This document shows positions 36,601 to 45,600 of a DNA stretch of 64,000 nucleotides, in pieces. The notes beneath the pieces are model-generated. The model saw nothing but the letters and a program-made list of their open reading frames with translations, was not told the DNA's origin and ran no database searches. A program made the position numbers and the translations under genes. Position 1 is the first letter of the stretch; each line of letters opens with the position of its first letter. Source of the stretch: Acanthaster planci (lineage: Eukaryota > Echinodermata > Asteroidea > Valvatida > Acanthasteridae); the NCBI RefSeq assembly GCF_001949145.1, contig NW_019091602.1, positions 395,141-459,140 on the forward strand. Direction: 5' to 3'.

Positions 36601-39600
36601 CTGTCCATGTCTTCTTCATCTTCATCTTGCTCCTCATAATTGCTCCAATTCTCTTCTGCCAAGCAGCGGGCTTTGTTGACATAGTCTAACCGGTCTCTGT
36701 ATAAGGTGAAGGGTTGGTCCATCGCTTAAAAGTCAAAGCCATATTTCTGGTGATGTACGGAACATCACAGCATGTAATCTTCCTCACACTAACAAAATAC
36801 ACTTGGAGGTCGGCTTTTATTGCATGTTTCGAATCTTCTGACGGTGGAATCTTGTTTTTATCGCACAACCACTGTACATGTACATGAATCTTAGCAGTAT
36901 GAGCAGCGTGACTGGACTGATACCAGCAGGTCGCAGGACATGTGCTGCACTAGCTGTGCGGCAAAACAATCTTTTTCAGGGGTGAAAATGGTCGAATCAA
37001 CATGTGGGGCTACACGTACATGTAGTACTCCCGGAAGTGTGGATTTGTCATCGACGAACCCCACAGTATGGAGCTAGCTCAGCTATTGGCCTGCTGCATA
37101 TGCACTATGCTATACGCATAAAATGTACATGTGCCAGTATGGTACGGTGCGACCGTTGTTGCCGTCGGGTAGAGAATGAGACATTGTTGAGTAAACACTA
37201 TTATTTTTCAAAAAATGGCTGGTCGCATGATCTTATCTACGGTGTATAGGGCTGTGCTAAATACTGAATATCTGATTATTCGATCAATTATTGCATATTT
37301 GAATATTATTTTGCAAATTTGAATGCAAAATTAGTAAAAATGAAGGAAGAGTTTTCTTGTTTTAAACGAGAAAAATCACACAATGGAGGCTCGTTTCTAG
37401 CAGATTGAAATGACAAGCCACAGAATAATACATCCTATGATTCAAAAAGTAAATTCATTAAAAAATTTAAAATAGAAACTTTCACTGGGGCAAGAGGTAT
37501 TGTTCTTCTCTTCAATCTTGCTTAATCGTGGATGAAGACAGTCCTAGAGGAGAGAGGCTGTTATAGTGATTATAATGTACAACTGAGTGCATTTTTGCAA
37601 CTGATTCAGTAAATGGTTAGTAGGTGCGACTAAATATCTGAACTTCCATCATATTGAAGGTCACACAGTCGAATAGCATGAATAGTGAATTATTCAAATT
37701 GACTCAGCACTATGATCTGAAATTTGATTGGAAAGTGGAATTGCATTTCTACTATTTAGCCTACAGGTACATGTACTTACCTCAGACATGTCAGACCTCA
37801 AAAAGGGCAAAGATATTGGAGAGAAAGAGTTAAATATACATGTGTAGCTACATGTACATTCATGGACCCAGGCATTAGTGCCACTGATATGCTATTTTAA
37901 AAAAATATTTGTGACCATTATTTTTGACCTTAATCAATAGCAAAGGGGTACTAGTATGAAGAATGAAAATGTAATTTGCAGAATCTACGGACCCCCTTTA
38001 AATACTTCGAATCTGCGTTAAAAATATTTGCCAAAAATATTCATTTGACCCACAAAATGACATGGTAACATTAACAGATATCCCAATTCAGACAAATATG
38101 ACTGAGTATCCTTATACATGTATGTACACACTGTACATGTACATGTGGGCACTTTGGTTTTATTTTTTCGTCTTACCTGTTGTTCATGTTTGATTAGATT
38201 TGCAAGAAAACTGAAACATGTGGTGGTTATTATTACTACACCGTACCTACATGTACATTATCATTATCCACCCTTACGGGCGGGGGATGCTGAGAGCCCC
38301 CCCCCCCAGGAGGGGATTTAAATTCTGGTTCACTCTCCTTCCCACAAATTCCAATTCCACATTGTATATGAGATACAGATATTTGAAACTGTATGTTATT
38401 TCTGAATATACATGTATATCTAAGACACTGTCTAAAGATGCCTAAAAGTTCACAAGTATTTAACCTACAGTGTATTGTGCATCTATATCAAAATGTACTG
38501 TATGTACAGGTATGTACATGTATCTTGGGTGCACATACATGTACATATAGTGTATGTGTATTGTGTAGGCCTATTTTATTATACATTGTAACTTTCATTC
38601 GCAAATGGACATGATGGAGGTTGGAGACTTGTCATTTGATGCACATTAAAGCCTTTTAAGAAGACATTATAATAAAATAATTGGAACATTGTGAAATTCC
38701 AATGAATCTACATGTACCCACATGTACCATACATGTATCTACAGCAGACCCTTTCCCCAACCTATATGTACATGTACACGAGACTTGTCTGAGAAAGCAT
38801 GAAAAGTGTTTTCTAAGTAGGCCTAAAATGCTTTGGAATTTTCTGGGCTAAATTTCACTTCAGCTCAGTATTGTCTGTATACATTTTTTGTATGGAACAC
38901 TTTTAATTTCAGGCTAGACATTCCACATGTATGACTACATGTACATGTACTTCGAGAACTCAAGGTCACTACTTTGTCGTACTTCGTGTGACTTCGAACC
39001 GACACCACTGTACATGTACATGTACATTGTAGTTAACGCTATGGGATTTTGGAATTAAATTTTTGTTGTGAAACGTTTCACAAGAGTAAGAAAACTATTA
39101 AATCAAATTTTCCCATCTGGTCATGCCTGTCAGCAAACCTGATTAATCTATACCTCTAAAAAAGCAGGATAACAAAGTTTCAGAGCAAGAGACAGAGTAC
39201 TTCTGAAAAAAAAAATGAGATTTTTACTCACCAATTGTCACTCCCACCTGTTGACCGTCGATTTGTTCATGCCGTTCATGTTTATCAGATTGCAAATGCA
39301 TCAAGCCCACCAATGACTGCGCTTGCTCTGCATCTTTGTTCGACCATTTTCGGTGACAGAGGATGGCATCTTGTCTTGTTTCAACGTCCTAGCTGCCACT
39401 GTGACTTGGAAACATCCATCCGACGGGACGTGTCGATGTACGACATGTGCTGTGCTGTGTATGTACATGTACGGTATGTAGCACTGACAGATTGCGAGAC
39501 TTAAAAATACCCCCCACCAAAAATGGTCGAACCAAGATGCGGAGCAAGCACAGTCGTTGGTGGGCTTGACGCATGTGCAGTCTGATGAACACGAACAGCA

Positions 39601-41745
39601 TGAATGGAGCGACAGTCAACAGGTGGAAGCGAGAAATTGGTGACCAAAAATCTCATGTTTTTCAAAAATATTCCGTCTCATGCTCTGAAACTTTGTCATC
39701 CCGCTTTTTGAGAGGTATAGATTAATCAGGTTTGCTGACAGGGGAAATTTGATTTAATAGCTTTCTTACACCTGTGAACCAATTCACCACAAAACTTCAA
39801 TTCCAAAACCCATAGCATTACAATACCATGTACATACCGTGTTGGCTCAAAGACACACGGAGTATGACAGAGTACTGACTTTGAGTTCTCAAAATGTAGG
39901 GACAAAATTTTGAGATATTTGAAATGAGCCCAGAAAATAATCTCATTGGATAAAGCATAGCAAGACCTTTCATTTGATATCCCATTCAACCCCATGGCTT
40001 AGGTATTAACAAAGTTATGACTACTTTCATACCCGAAAATATGCATATTTTTCCCTGAAGTTCATCTATGGACACACAAAAAATGTGATCAGAACAGCCA
40101 GAGCCAGAAATTTTCAGTTCTTTTTTTACTGATTGATTCTGAAGTATATCCTTATTTGGGTGCTCTATAGTCTATACAGTACATGTAATTAAGACCATAA
40201 TTACTTAATTATAATAATTCACTAATTTAGTAATTTAGTAATTAGGACGTACACGTACTTGGTTGGTTTACATTTTCAGGTTACTGTTATGTCCATGTTA
40301 CATAGTTTGGTGCACTGTATCAGATGCAGCTAGCAGAATACACGTAAAAGAAATTTTCACACACATTTTGTCAGTGTTATTAGTTTATTTTAGATTTGAT
40401 TACAAAGATTAAATATTAGCCTTTTACATACTGGCACATGATTATTATCAGAATATAACTACAGAGAAAAATATAATGAAATAAAAATAGAGACTTAACT
40501 TCCTGCAGTTATCTTGGGAACTAAGCCTACATGTACATGTACTTGCATAGAGCAAACCCAAATTTGTTTACCATTTCCTAATGATAAATGTTAGTGTTCC
40601 AAGAACATGTTGTTGATCAAAGAAATTAATTTCAAAAGAGTGTTGGTACTAAAAATGGTATAATGGTTCAAACAAACACCCACAAAATACAGCAATGGCA
40701 TTCATGTACCCCATAAAATATAGCATACATACATGTATCTTAGCATACGTAATGAAATTGCTCGAATATGTGGTGAATTTTCATCACTGATTCATGTACA
40801 TGTATGTGTTTGAAATCCACAAACATCCACAACCTATATTGTCAAAATCACCATTTTATACAACATTTTGACAGAATGCATATTCCAGTATACGTCTTAT
40901 TATTACCTTTCATATTTGTGTGATGACAACCTAAGTGCATGGGGTTGAACGATGACCATACAATGTAATACACACTATGTAGGCTATGTTGGCATTGCAC
41001 GATCACTGCTCAAAAATCACAAACTTTGCCAACACTTGGGCCAAAAAAACACACTTCACATTGTCTGATTCCATTCAAATTTCATCACAAAGTACTTGTA
41101 GGTAAGATATTTTTCTGTCGAAATGCATACCTTTTATTCCAGGATGATAATCTTGTACATGATTAGTGAGACGTTGAATGTAAGCCCAAAGTTAAGACGG
41201 AGCAGACGATCCCTAGAAGTTAGGACCTCCATTTTTTTTTGGAAGGATGGTACCAAGTGACTAGAATACGTCATTTTGATGACCTACTGGGGAATACCTC
41301 TTTATAACCCACAGAAATATGTCATTGCAGGGACAGCTTTCCATGTTCCTGCAAAAGCCCATGCATGTACGGTAGCGACATTCCGACCACAACAAGCACG
41401 TGGATTGTAACATCCCTAAGTAATGCATGACAATGTTTCAGCCTTCAGTTCAGGACCAGATACTGGATTTAATAATATTGGCATGTTGTCATGGTTACAT
41501 ACCCTAAAACTACAAGGGTAAATATGGTGTGAGCTGGCAGAATAAAAATTCCCAAACTTTAAAAGTAAGCATTGCCTCTGTCCTTACCTTTTTTGGGATT
41601 CCAATTTAATACGTCGCCGGTCGTCTTGGCTGCTCTTGTCGCCTCTTTGCTTAAACTGCGACAATCTTGGGTGTGGTGTGGCAGTATCGTTTACACGCAT
41701 CCCAACACATAACGATCCTGCGAAGGCTTCTTCCAGTTGATCCAT
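18406..41745 (-). CDS. SNUPN: Snurportin-1, whole gene
   Basis: Nuclear import adaptor that binds the 2,2,7-trimethylguanosine cap of spliceosomal snRNPs and hands them to importin-beta. Exons, 5' to 3' on minus: 41745-41588, 36696-36549, 35873-35769, 35060-34964, 34072-33897, 33179-33099 and 18672-18406. All junctions are GT-AG in phase; the product is about 343 residues (human 360). It has an N-terminal importin-beta-binding domain ([10 protein letters not shown]...DDRRRIK...RLDYVNKAR), an acidic linker, then the cap-binding domain with [30 protein letters not shown], the invariant [20 protein letters not shown] and [21 protein letters not shown]. The last intron is 14.4 kb and hosts other genes and relics. 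Confidence 0.95.
20464..20488. repeat. GA microsatellite
   Basis: Short GA-rich run in SNUPN's last intron. Confidence 0.8.
21538..22021 (-). pseudogene. Possible four-helix membrane protein relic
   Basis: Hydrophobic segments in alternating minus frames: [20 protein letters not shown] and WFGILGVVS, then [20 protein letters not shown] and [10 protein letters not shown], then [20 protein letters not shown] to AMSSR with donor GTGAGT at about 21537. Helix order and the 'W-x-GIL' plus 'CLLI-x-ALS' pattern recall MS4A-like tetraspan proteins. The frame changes and stops suggest decay or missed introns. Confidence 0.25.
22279..22385 (-). CDS. Peptide copy 2, exon 3
   Basis: 107 nt from acceptor CCGACAG to TGA at 22279-22281. 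Encodes [20 protein letters not shown] and a neutral tail with a lone Cys. Confidence 0.65.
22279..23178 (-). CDS. Small secreted peptide precursor, copy 2
   Basis: Paralogue of the gene at 4582-8084, same strand. Exons 23178-23094 (85 nt), 22573-22484 (90 nt) and 22385-22279 (107 nt) make 93 residues. The signal peptide is [20 protein letters not shown], then SSEVPKER. The middle is [17 protein letters not shown] followed by [12 protein letters not shown], then [20 protein letters not shown] and a tail ending GAC with a single Cys. Signal peptide, D-x-x-SD-W core and RIAR-x-AR|ASPK are shared with copy 1, while the spacer and tail have diverged. It lies in the last SNUPN intron. Confidence 0.72.
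22484..22573 (-). CDS. Peptide copy 2, exon 2
   Basis: 90 nt, phase 1-1, acceptor TTTAAG, donor GTAAGT. Encodes the spacer and the cationic RIARSAR segment. Confidence 0.68.
23094..23178 (-). CDS. Peptide copy 2, exon 1
   Basis: 85 nt signal-peptide exon, donor GTAAGT, phase 1. Confidence 0.72.
23179..26860. other. Non-coding part of SNUPN last intron
   Basis: AT-rich with short G runs; apart from the unassigned frame at 26255-26470 I find nothing supported. Confidence 0.4.
26255..26470 (-). other. Unassigned 71-codon open frame
   Basis: [20 protein letters not shown] then [20 protein letters not shown], a charged helical texture followed by a Cys-rich end ([15 protein letters not shown]). 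No recognised homology; it may be chance. Confidence 0.15.
26863..27380 (-). pseudogene. C-terminal exon with candidate catalytic Glu, frameshifted
   Basis: Reads [20 protein letters not shown] and [20 protein letters not shown], then GFCVEQA. About five extra bases near 26972-26980 shift the frame; after them [15 protein letters not shown] continues to a TAG at 26863-26865. Upstream, another frame change near 27375 separates it from EMLTEAL. Confidence 0.6.
28493..28722 (-). pseudogene. Core exon with GGDKG and DSMHNL motifs
   Basis: Open throughout, with clean acceptor TTGCAG and donor GTAAAG. It reads [31 protein letters not shown] and [15 protein letters not shown]. The Asp of GGDKG is a candidate first catalytic acidic residue. 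The neighbouring exon 29024-28815 ([20 protein letters not shown]) is also open, so decay is uneven. Confidence 0.6.
29078..29328. other. Assembly gap (251 N)
   Basis: Run of N inside the transposase-like relic. The same ten bases GTACATTAAA occur immediately left (29067-29076) and right (29329-29338), so the flanks may overlap and the true gap may be zero or negative. Confidence 0.99.
30311..30930 (-). pseudogene. RING/zinc N-terminal exon of the transposase-like relic
   Basis: The upstream part reads [20 protein letters not shown] and [12 protein letters not shown] frame change near 30650 leads into the RING-like Cys/His array, which is then interrupted by a TAA just after MRQFT. Downstream is a helical stretch and a GTAAAC donor at 30310. 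[11 protein letters not shown] matches the PVET-x-C-x-H-x-FC core of the RAG1 RING. The 5' border is uncertain. Confidence 0.55.
32668..32778. repeat. Dispersed repeat, copy 2
   Basis: Matches both ends of the 11114-11297 copy (ACACAAGTGTGTATTTGCCT and TATTGTTCAGGGTCCCCAA) but lacks the middle. Same strand. Non-coding. Confidence 0.8.
33099..33179 (-). CDS. SNUPN: SNUPN exon 6
   Basis: An 81-nt phase 0-0 exon, easily missed. [20 protein letters not shown] then PAPFE aligns with the human FKFVGLKNFPC...FPFE segment. Acceptor AACAG, donor GTAAGA. Confidence 0.87.
33897..34072 (-). CDS. SNUPN: SNUPN exon 5
   Basis: 176 nt with DYSLLDCIF and [20 protein letters not shown], the best conserved block of the protein. 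Acceptor TTGCAG, donor GTGAGC; ends in phase 0 after NP. Confidence 0.95.
34964..35060 (-). CDS. SNUPN: SNUPN exon 4
   Basis: 97 nt reading [20 protein letters not shown] then PGGCRK. Aligns without gaps to the human ST-x-YTKSGY...LPGG segment. Acceptor AATTAG, donor GTAAGC; ends in phase 1. Confidence 0.9.
35769..35873 (-). CDS. SNUPN: SNUPN exon 3
   Basis: 105 nt, phase 0-0. [18 protein letters not shown] then [13 protein letters not shown]. The Leu-Ser-x-Trp element contacts the m3G cap in the human structure. Acceptor TTGCAG, donor GTTGGT. Confidence 0.92.
36549..36696 (-). CDS. SNUPN: SNUPN exon 2
   Basis: 148 nt. Completes the importin-beta-binding region with [17 protein letters not shown], followed by an acidic stretch ([11 protein letters not shown]) and a basic run ([12 protein letters not shown]). 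Acceptor ATACAG, donor GTACTG. Confidence 0.93.
36697..41587. other. SNUPN intron 1
   Basis: 4.9 kb with many TACATG clusters and the large inverted duplication at 38951-39892. No exon found. Confidence 0.6.
38951..39892. repeat. Large inverted duplication in SNUPN intron 1
   Basis: Arm 38951-39355 matches the reverse complement of 39514-39892 over nearly its full length, with scattered substitutions and small indels. The loop is about 158 bp. Shared landmarks are GAGAACTCAA at the outer ends, CAGCAAACCTGATTAATCTA, AAAGTTTCAGAGCA and, at the inner ends, ATGGTCGAAC on the strand leading away from the loop. Both arms are too diverged for an assembly artefact. Confidence 0.85.
41588..41745 (-). 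CDS. SNUPN: SNUPN exon 1
   Basis: Starts [12 protein letters not shown] and carries most of the importin-beta-binding region ([21 protein letters not shown]). Donor GTAAGG; ends in phase 2. Confidence 0.93.
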
Positions 41746-41835
41746 TAGGCCAAAGATATGTTTTCGTCACTTGAATGGGTTTAATTCTGGCTAAATCACA
41801 ATGCATGTACATGTACATGATGTACCGTCATGGGT

Positions 41836-41846
41836 GCAGCCATCTT
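41836..41846 (-). promoter_or_regulatory. YY1-like motif upstream of SNUPN
   Basis: Read on the minus strand this is AAGATGGCTGC, close to the YY1 consensus AAGATGGCGGC. It is about 90 bp 5' of the SNUPN ATG and in the orientation usual for motifs at housekeeping-gene starts. Confidence 0.4.
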
Positions 41847-42207
41847 GAAAAACGCAAAGGCTTGTGGTTAAGTTTTTTTAAAACTCGTAGCCGTGTGTTA
41901 ACGTTACGATACGCCTAATTCAAAACGCAGTTTCATTAATCCTAGGTATCCTTTCTTTCAGCTGTGTTTTCTCAGAAAAACGTAAAATTTTCTAAGGTGA
42001 GGTAAAAACTTGGGTAAATCTCATGGTTATGAACCGAATGTGTATGACAATAACTCATTTTATACACAAAACTGATTAGAAGCCGAAGTTTAGGCATACA
42101 GCAGCCGTACGGCATTAGAATTAGAAACGAACATGGAGCTATAGCACAATGAAGCGTGCTTGGGACCGGGAAGCTAAAGATATGACATACAGGGGGACAA
42201 GACTACC

Positions 42208-42231
42208 GATCATGTGACTGGATCATGTGAC
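42208..42231. promoter_or_regulatory. Tandem GATCATGTGAC, M-box-like elements
   Basis: Two identical 11-bp copies at 42208-42218 and 42221-42231. TCATGTGA is the M-box type of E-box bound by MiT/TFE bHLH-zip factors (MITF, TFEB), which control lysosomal genes in vertebrates. The position about 200 bp before the HEX ATG suits the product. Motif-level evidence only. Confidence 0.45.
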
Positions 42232-42426
42232 GGACGGCGAAAGCGCAGGTTGTAATAAGTGTGGTCAGGTGATACACACTGAGCTAGCTAGCTAGCTGCT
42301 AATAAAAAGTGCTAGCCTCGCCTCCCTGACGACATGTGTACACCCTCAGCTGAGTGAGCTCTGAACGTTGTTACCGTTTAAACAAAACAAAAACAACCGA
42401 ACAAGTTGATCTACCTTGAGTTAAAA

Positions 42427-42623
42427 ATGTTGGGATTAGTTCTGACTGTATTGCTATCTGCGGTATTCAGTGTACGAGGGAATAGTCAAATCGAACATGA
42501 GTTCGGCCTCCCACCTCTGTCCCGACCAGTGCAGCCTCAATCGGCCGGTGTGCCATGGCCAATGCCACAAGTGATGGCCTCCACCGAAGTGATATATCCG
42601 TTGGCAGATCCCAGCATCTTTAG
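42427..42623 (+). CDS. HEX: HEX exon 1 (signal peptide)
   Basis: Encodes a hydrophobic leader ([18 protein letters not shown]) and the VPWPMPQ segment that starts the mature chain in this family. The donor is AG|GTCGGT at 42624, leaving phase 2, which reconstitutes Arg with the first base of exon 2. A second GT donor 14 bases downstream (42638) gives the wrong phase for exon 2, so I rejected it. Confidence 0.85.
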
Positions 42624-45600
42624 GTCGGTGTCAGAAGGTTAAATTGTTTTACTTTCACCTTTGCCTTTTTCCTTTAATTTTGAATGTGACACCCCCAAAC
42701 ACTTTGTGCTGAGCTGAGATATCAAACTTCTTGTTTGGGCATACCATGGTTAATAAGAAAGTGTTCATGATGTAGGCCTTGGCCTGTGTTGGGCAAGGTC
42801 AGCCGATTGTAATGATGAATGCTGGTCAACTTGTATGTGTATGCAAACCTGTATGCCGACCGACTGTCTCATACGCTGATTAACTCGTATGTTGACTAAC
42901 TGTTCTTACAGCATGTACAGCAATCAACTTACGCACTGACCAACTTGTACGACAAATTGTACCATAATTAGTCTGTTAGTACGACACATACTAGGATGTG
43001 TGCCATTGTGTTGTCCTTGTTCTGGATTTTCTCCCTGTTTGATGACCACACCCTTAGCAAATAATGTGTGATATTGTGCGTATTGATGCTTTTGATAATT
43101 CAACTTGAGCTTATCAATGACAAGCCACCATAGTAAATGAGTGGCTCTGCTTTTACAAATCATTAACACATTACAGTATGTGAAATTCAGTTTTTAAATC
43201 TTGATGCTATTTTTCAAAATTGATTACTTTTTTCAATATCTACATGTAGTTCTGAAAAGAGCAGTGTTCAATGCATCTGGTAATTTGGTCAAAAAGCACG
43301 ATTTTCCAGTCATACAGTGTACGACTTCAGAATTCAGACTGAAAACTGACAGTGTGTCAAGTTGTGGCGCACAAGTTGGTCACCACACAATTTGGTCAGC
43401 ATTCAAGATTAATACATGTAGTCAGCGTACAAGTTGACCAAATTGCGTATGAGTTGGTTGGTGTACGCGACTTGGCACACATACATACATGTACATGTAC
43501 ATGACATACATTACATGTACATGTCATGTACGTGGTGATCATGAGTGATCACCGTCAGTCGATTTTGTGTGAAATCTCTGACTTTATTTCCTTTTACAAA
43601 ACAATCTTCTAAAGTCGGGTACATGTATTACAGTACAAAGAAATGGCAATTGGCTGATTTTGGAAATGAACATCAGCCAATTGCCACTGTAGAATTATCA
43701 GGAAATGACTTGCAATAAGACTGACAATGACAGATCACTCAAAGATTGATTGTACCCTGCATGTTTTTATTAGTAACATTAAAAGTTGTGGGGTTTGAGT
43801 CCAGCATGTTAAGAGACCTTTTTCTCCCACATCGCTCCCTCAAAATTAAAGTTGTTTTGTTCAGAAGTTGTAGTTTTACTGCTGAAAATTACTTTTTGTT
43901 TCATGGCCCCGGAGGATGCGGAAGCATGTGTGTTTTTGTAAATTCTGGGACAATACATGTACATGTAGCAATGTGGGACAGATTTTCATTGCAGGGTAAA
44001 ATCCATGCCTTCTGGAGAAAGTAAAAACAAGTTATTTATTCTTGTAACATTGTTTGGCAGTATGTAAGTGCATTGTTCTAAAATAACATTCATTGTGGAA
44101 TTGTCATTTTGTACATGTATACTTGTGTTTATGCAGAAACACCCTGAACATATATACTCACTCTTCATTTTGAAAACATATAACATGCCTTTTGGTGATC
44201 AATTATCATGTAATTTTTTTGATTTTATATCAGGATTTACCAGAAATCGCAGACCACTTGCCAACTGCTTGATCAGGCATTCTCTCGCTATTTCAACATC
44301 ATCTTCTTTGGAATGCCTAAATTGTCTGACGAAGTGAGATTGAGGAAGCTTAGTGAGATGAAACAAGAAGGCCGGTTTAGCTCTCCACATGGCAAGAATC
44401 AAGTGGCTCTGACCACTCTAGCAGTTAGCATCACTGATTGCAATGAAATGTACCCATCTCTATCATCATCAGAGAACTGTGAGTTACATGTACATGTACA
44501 TTGTAGTTTCACTTTCAGTTCAGGCCAGCTAAAATGTGATTGTGACAAACATGTGTACTGTATGTACATGTATGCCATGAAATATTTAGTACCTCATCTA
44601 TTCAATGTACCTACCTCAGTTGCTGATCCAGAGGGGTGCAGTCTTCCCCACTTTGCAGTTTTTTCTTTTAAGAAGATTTCACCTTTAGCTCTCAATTACA
44701 TGTATTTTATTAGGGGTCGTCCATAATTCTCATCATTTTCATAAGTTTACAAAAATTTGACTTTTCACTAACCTTCTTCCCTCCCTCCAAAGTGTACATG
44801 TACATGTATATCAGTGGGCAAAAAATGATGATGGATGGAGAGCTGACGCATCCATTGATGGATCATCATTTTTAATCTTCAGAAAAAGAGTACACAAGGT
44901 CTTTAACCCCCTCCCCCTCTGATGAGTGGTTTGTACGCTTGTGAAAATGATGAAAATTATGGACAGCCCCATACATAAATATTCTGGTTTATTAACATCA
45001 TATTTGAATAAAATGGTCCTAGTACCAAAACCATTCAAATTTACAAAAATTACACATTTTTATTTACAGCACTAAAAATAATAAAAATTCAATTAAAAAT
45101 TTTGGACAGAAAAATAAACCACAAAAGTCAATGAGGGTATTGTTTAGCACCTGTAACATTCAGTGTTGTAACGTGGGGCTATCAAATTAGAGGTTGTTTT
45201 GAGTTGATAACCATTTTCTCGCCGTGGTGGGAGCATTTTGCGGAACCTGTCAGATTCAAGCAATTTCCTGCCAAATTTAATAAATAAATTGGACCGTCTA
45301 ACTCTTGTAAATCCAAGTATATCAAAGAATCCTTATAATTATTATGCTGATGTCCCAAATTTATTCGACAAGCACGTTTTTGAGCCCTTTCAATTAAATA
45401 AATTTGTTCTTAAGTAATAGAGCAGTGCCAGACTGGACATGCATTTTCCATTATACATGTAGGTCTGATAGGAAATATAGGTTATAACCATATGATATGG
45501 AAACACCAGCTTTCATAAGATTGTGCAATATGTATAGTTTCCGAGAAGCTTTTGAGGTTATTTCTGTAATAGGCAAATAGCACTTTAAATAACTCTGTAT

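Larger units (their letters stand above)
41746..42426. promoter_or_regulatory. Shared divergent promoter region SNUPN/HEX
   Basis: 681 bp separates the SNUPN ATG (41745, minus) from the HEX ATG (42427, plus). The stretch has no coding signal. It holds a YY1-like motif near SNUPN, a paired GATCATGTGAC element on the HEX side, and a GCTAGCTAGCTAGC palindrome near 42280. The spacing suits a bidirectional promoter with two sets of 5' leader sequence; transcription starts cannot be fixed from sequence. Confidence 0.65.

Noticed and set aside
42624-42642. Extending HEX exon 1 to the GTTAAA donor at 42638
   Set aside because: It gives phase 1, which puts exon 2 out of frame with the conserved C-x-LLDQAF block. 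The donor at 42624 restores both frame and alignment.
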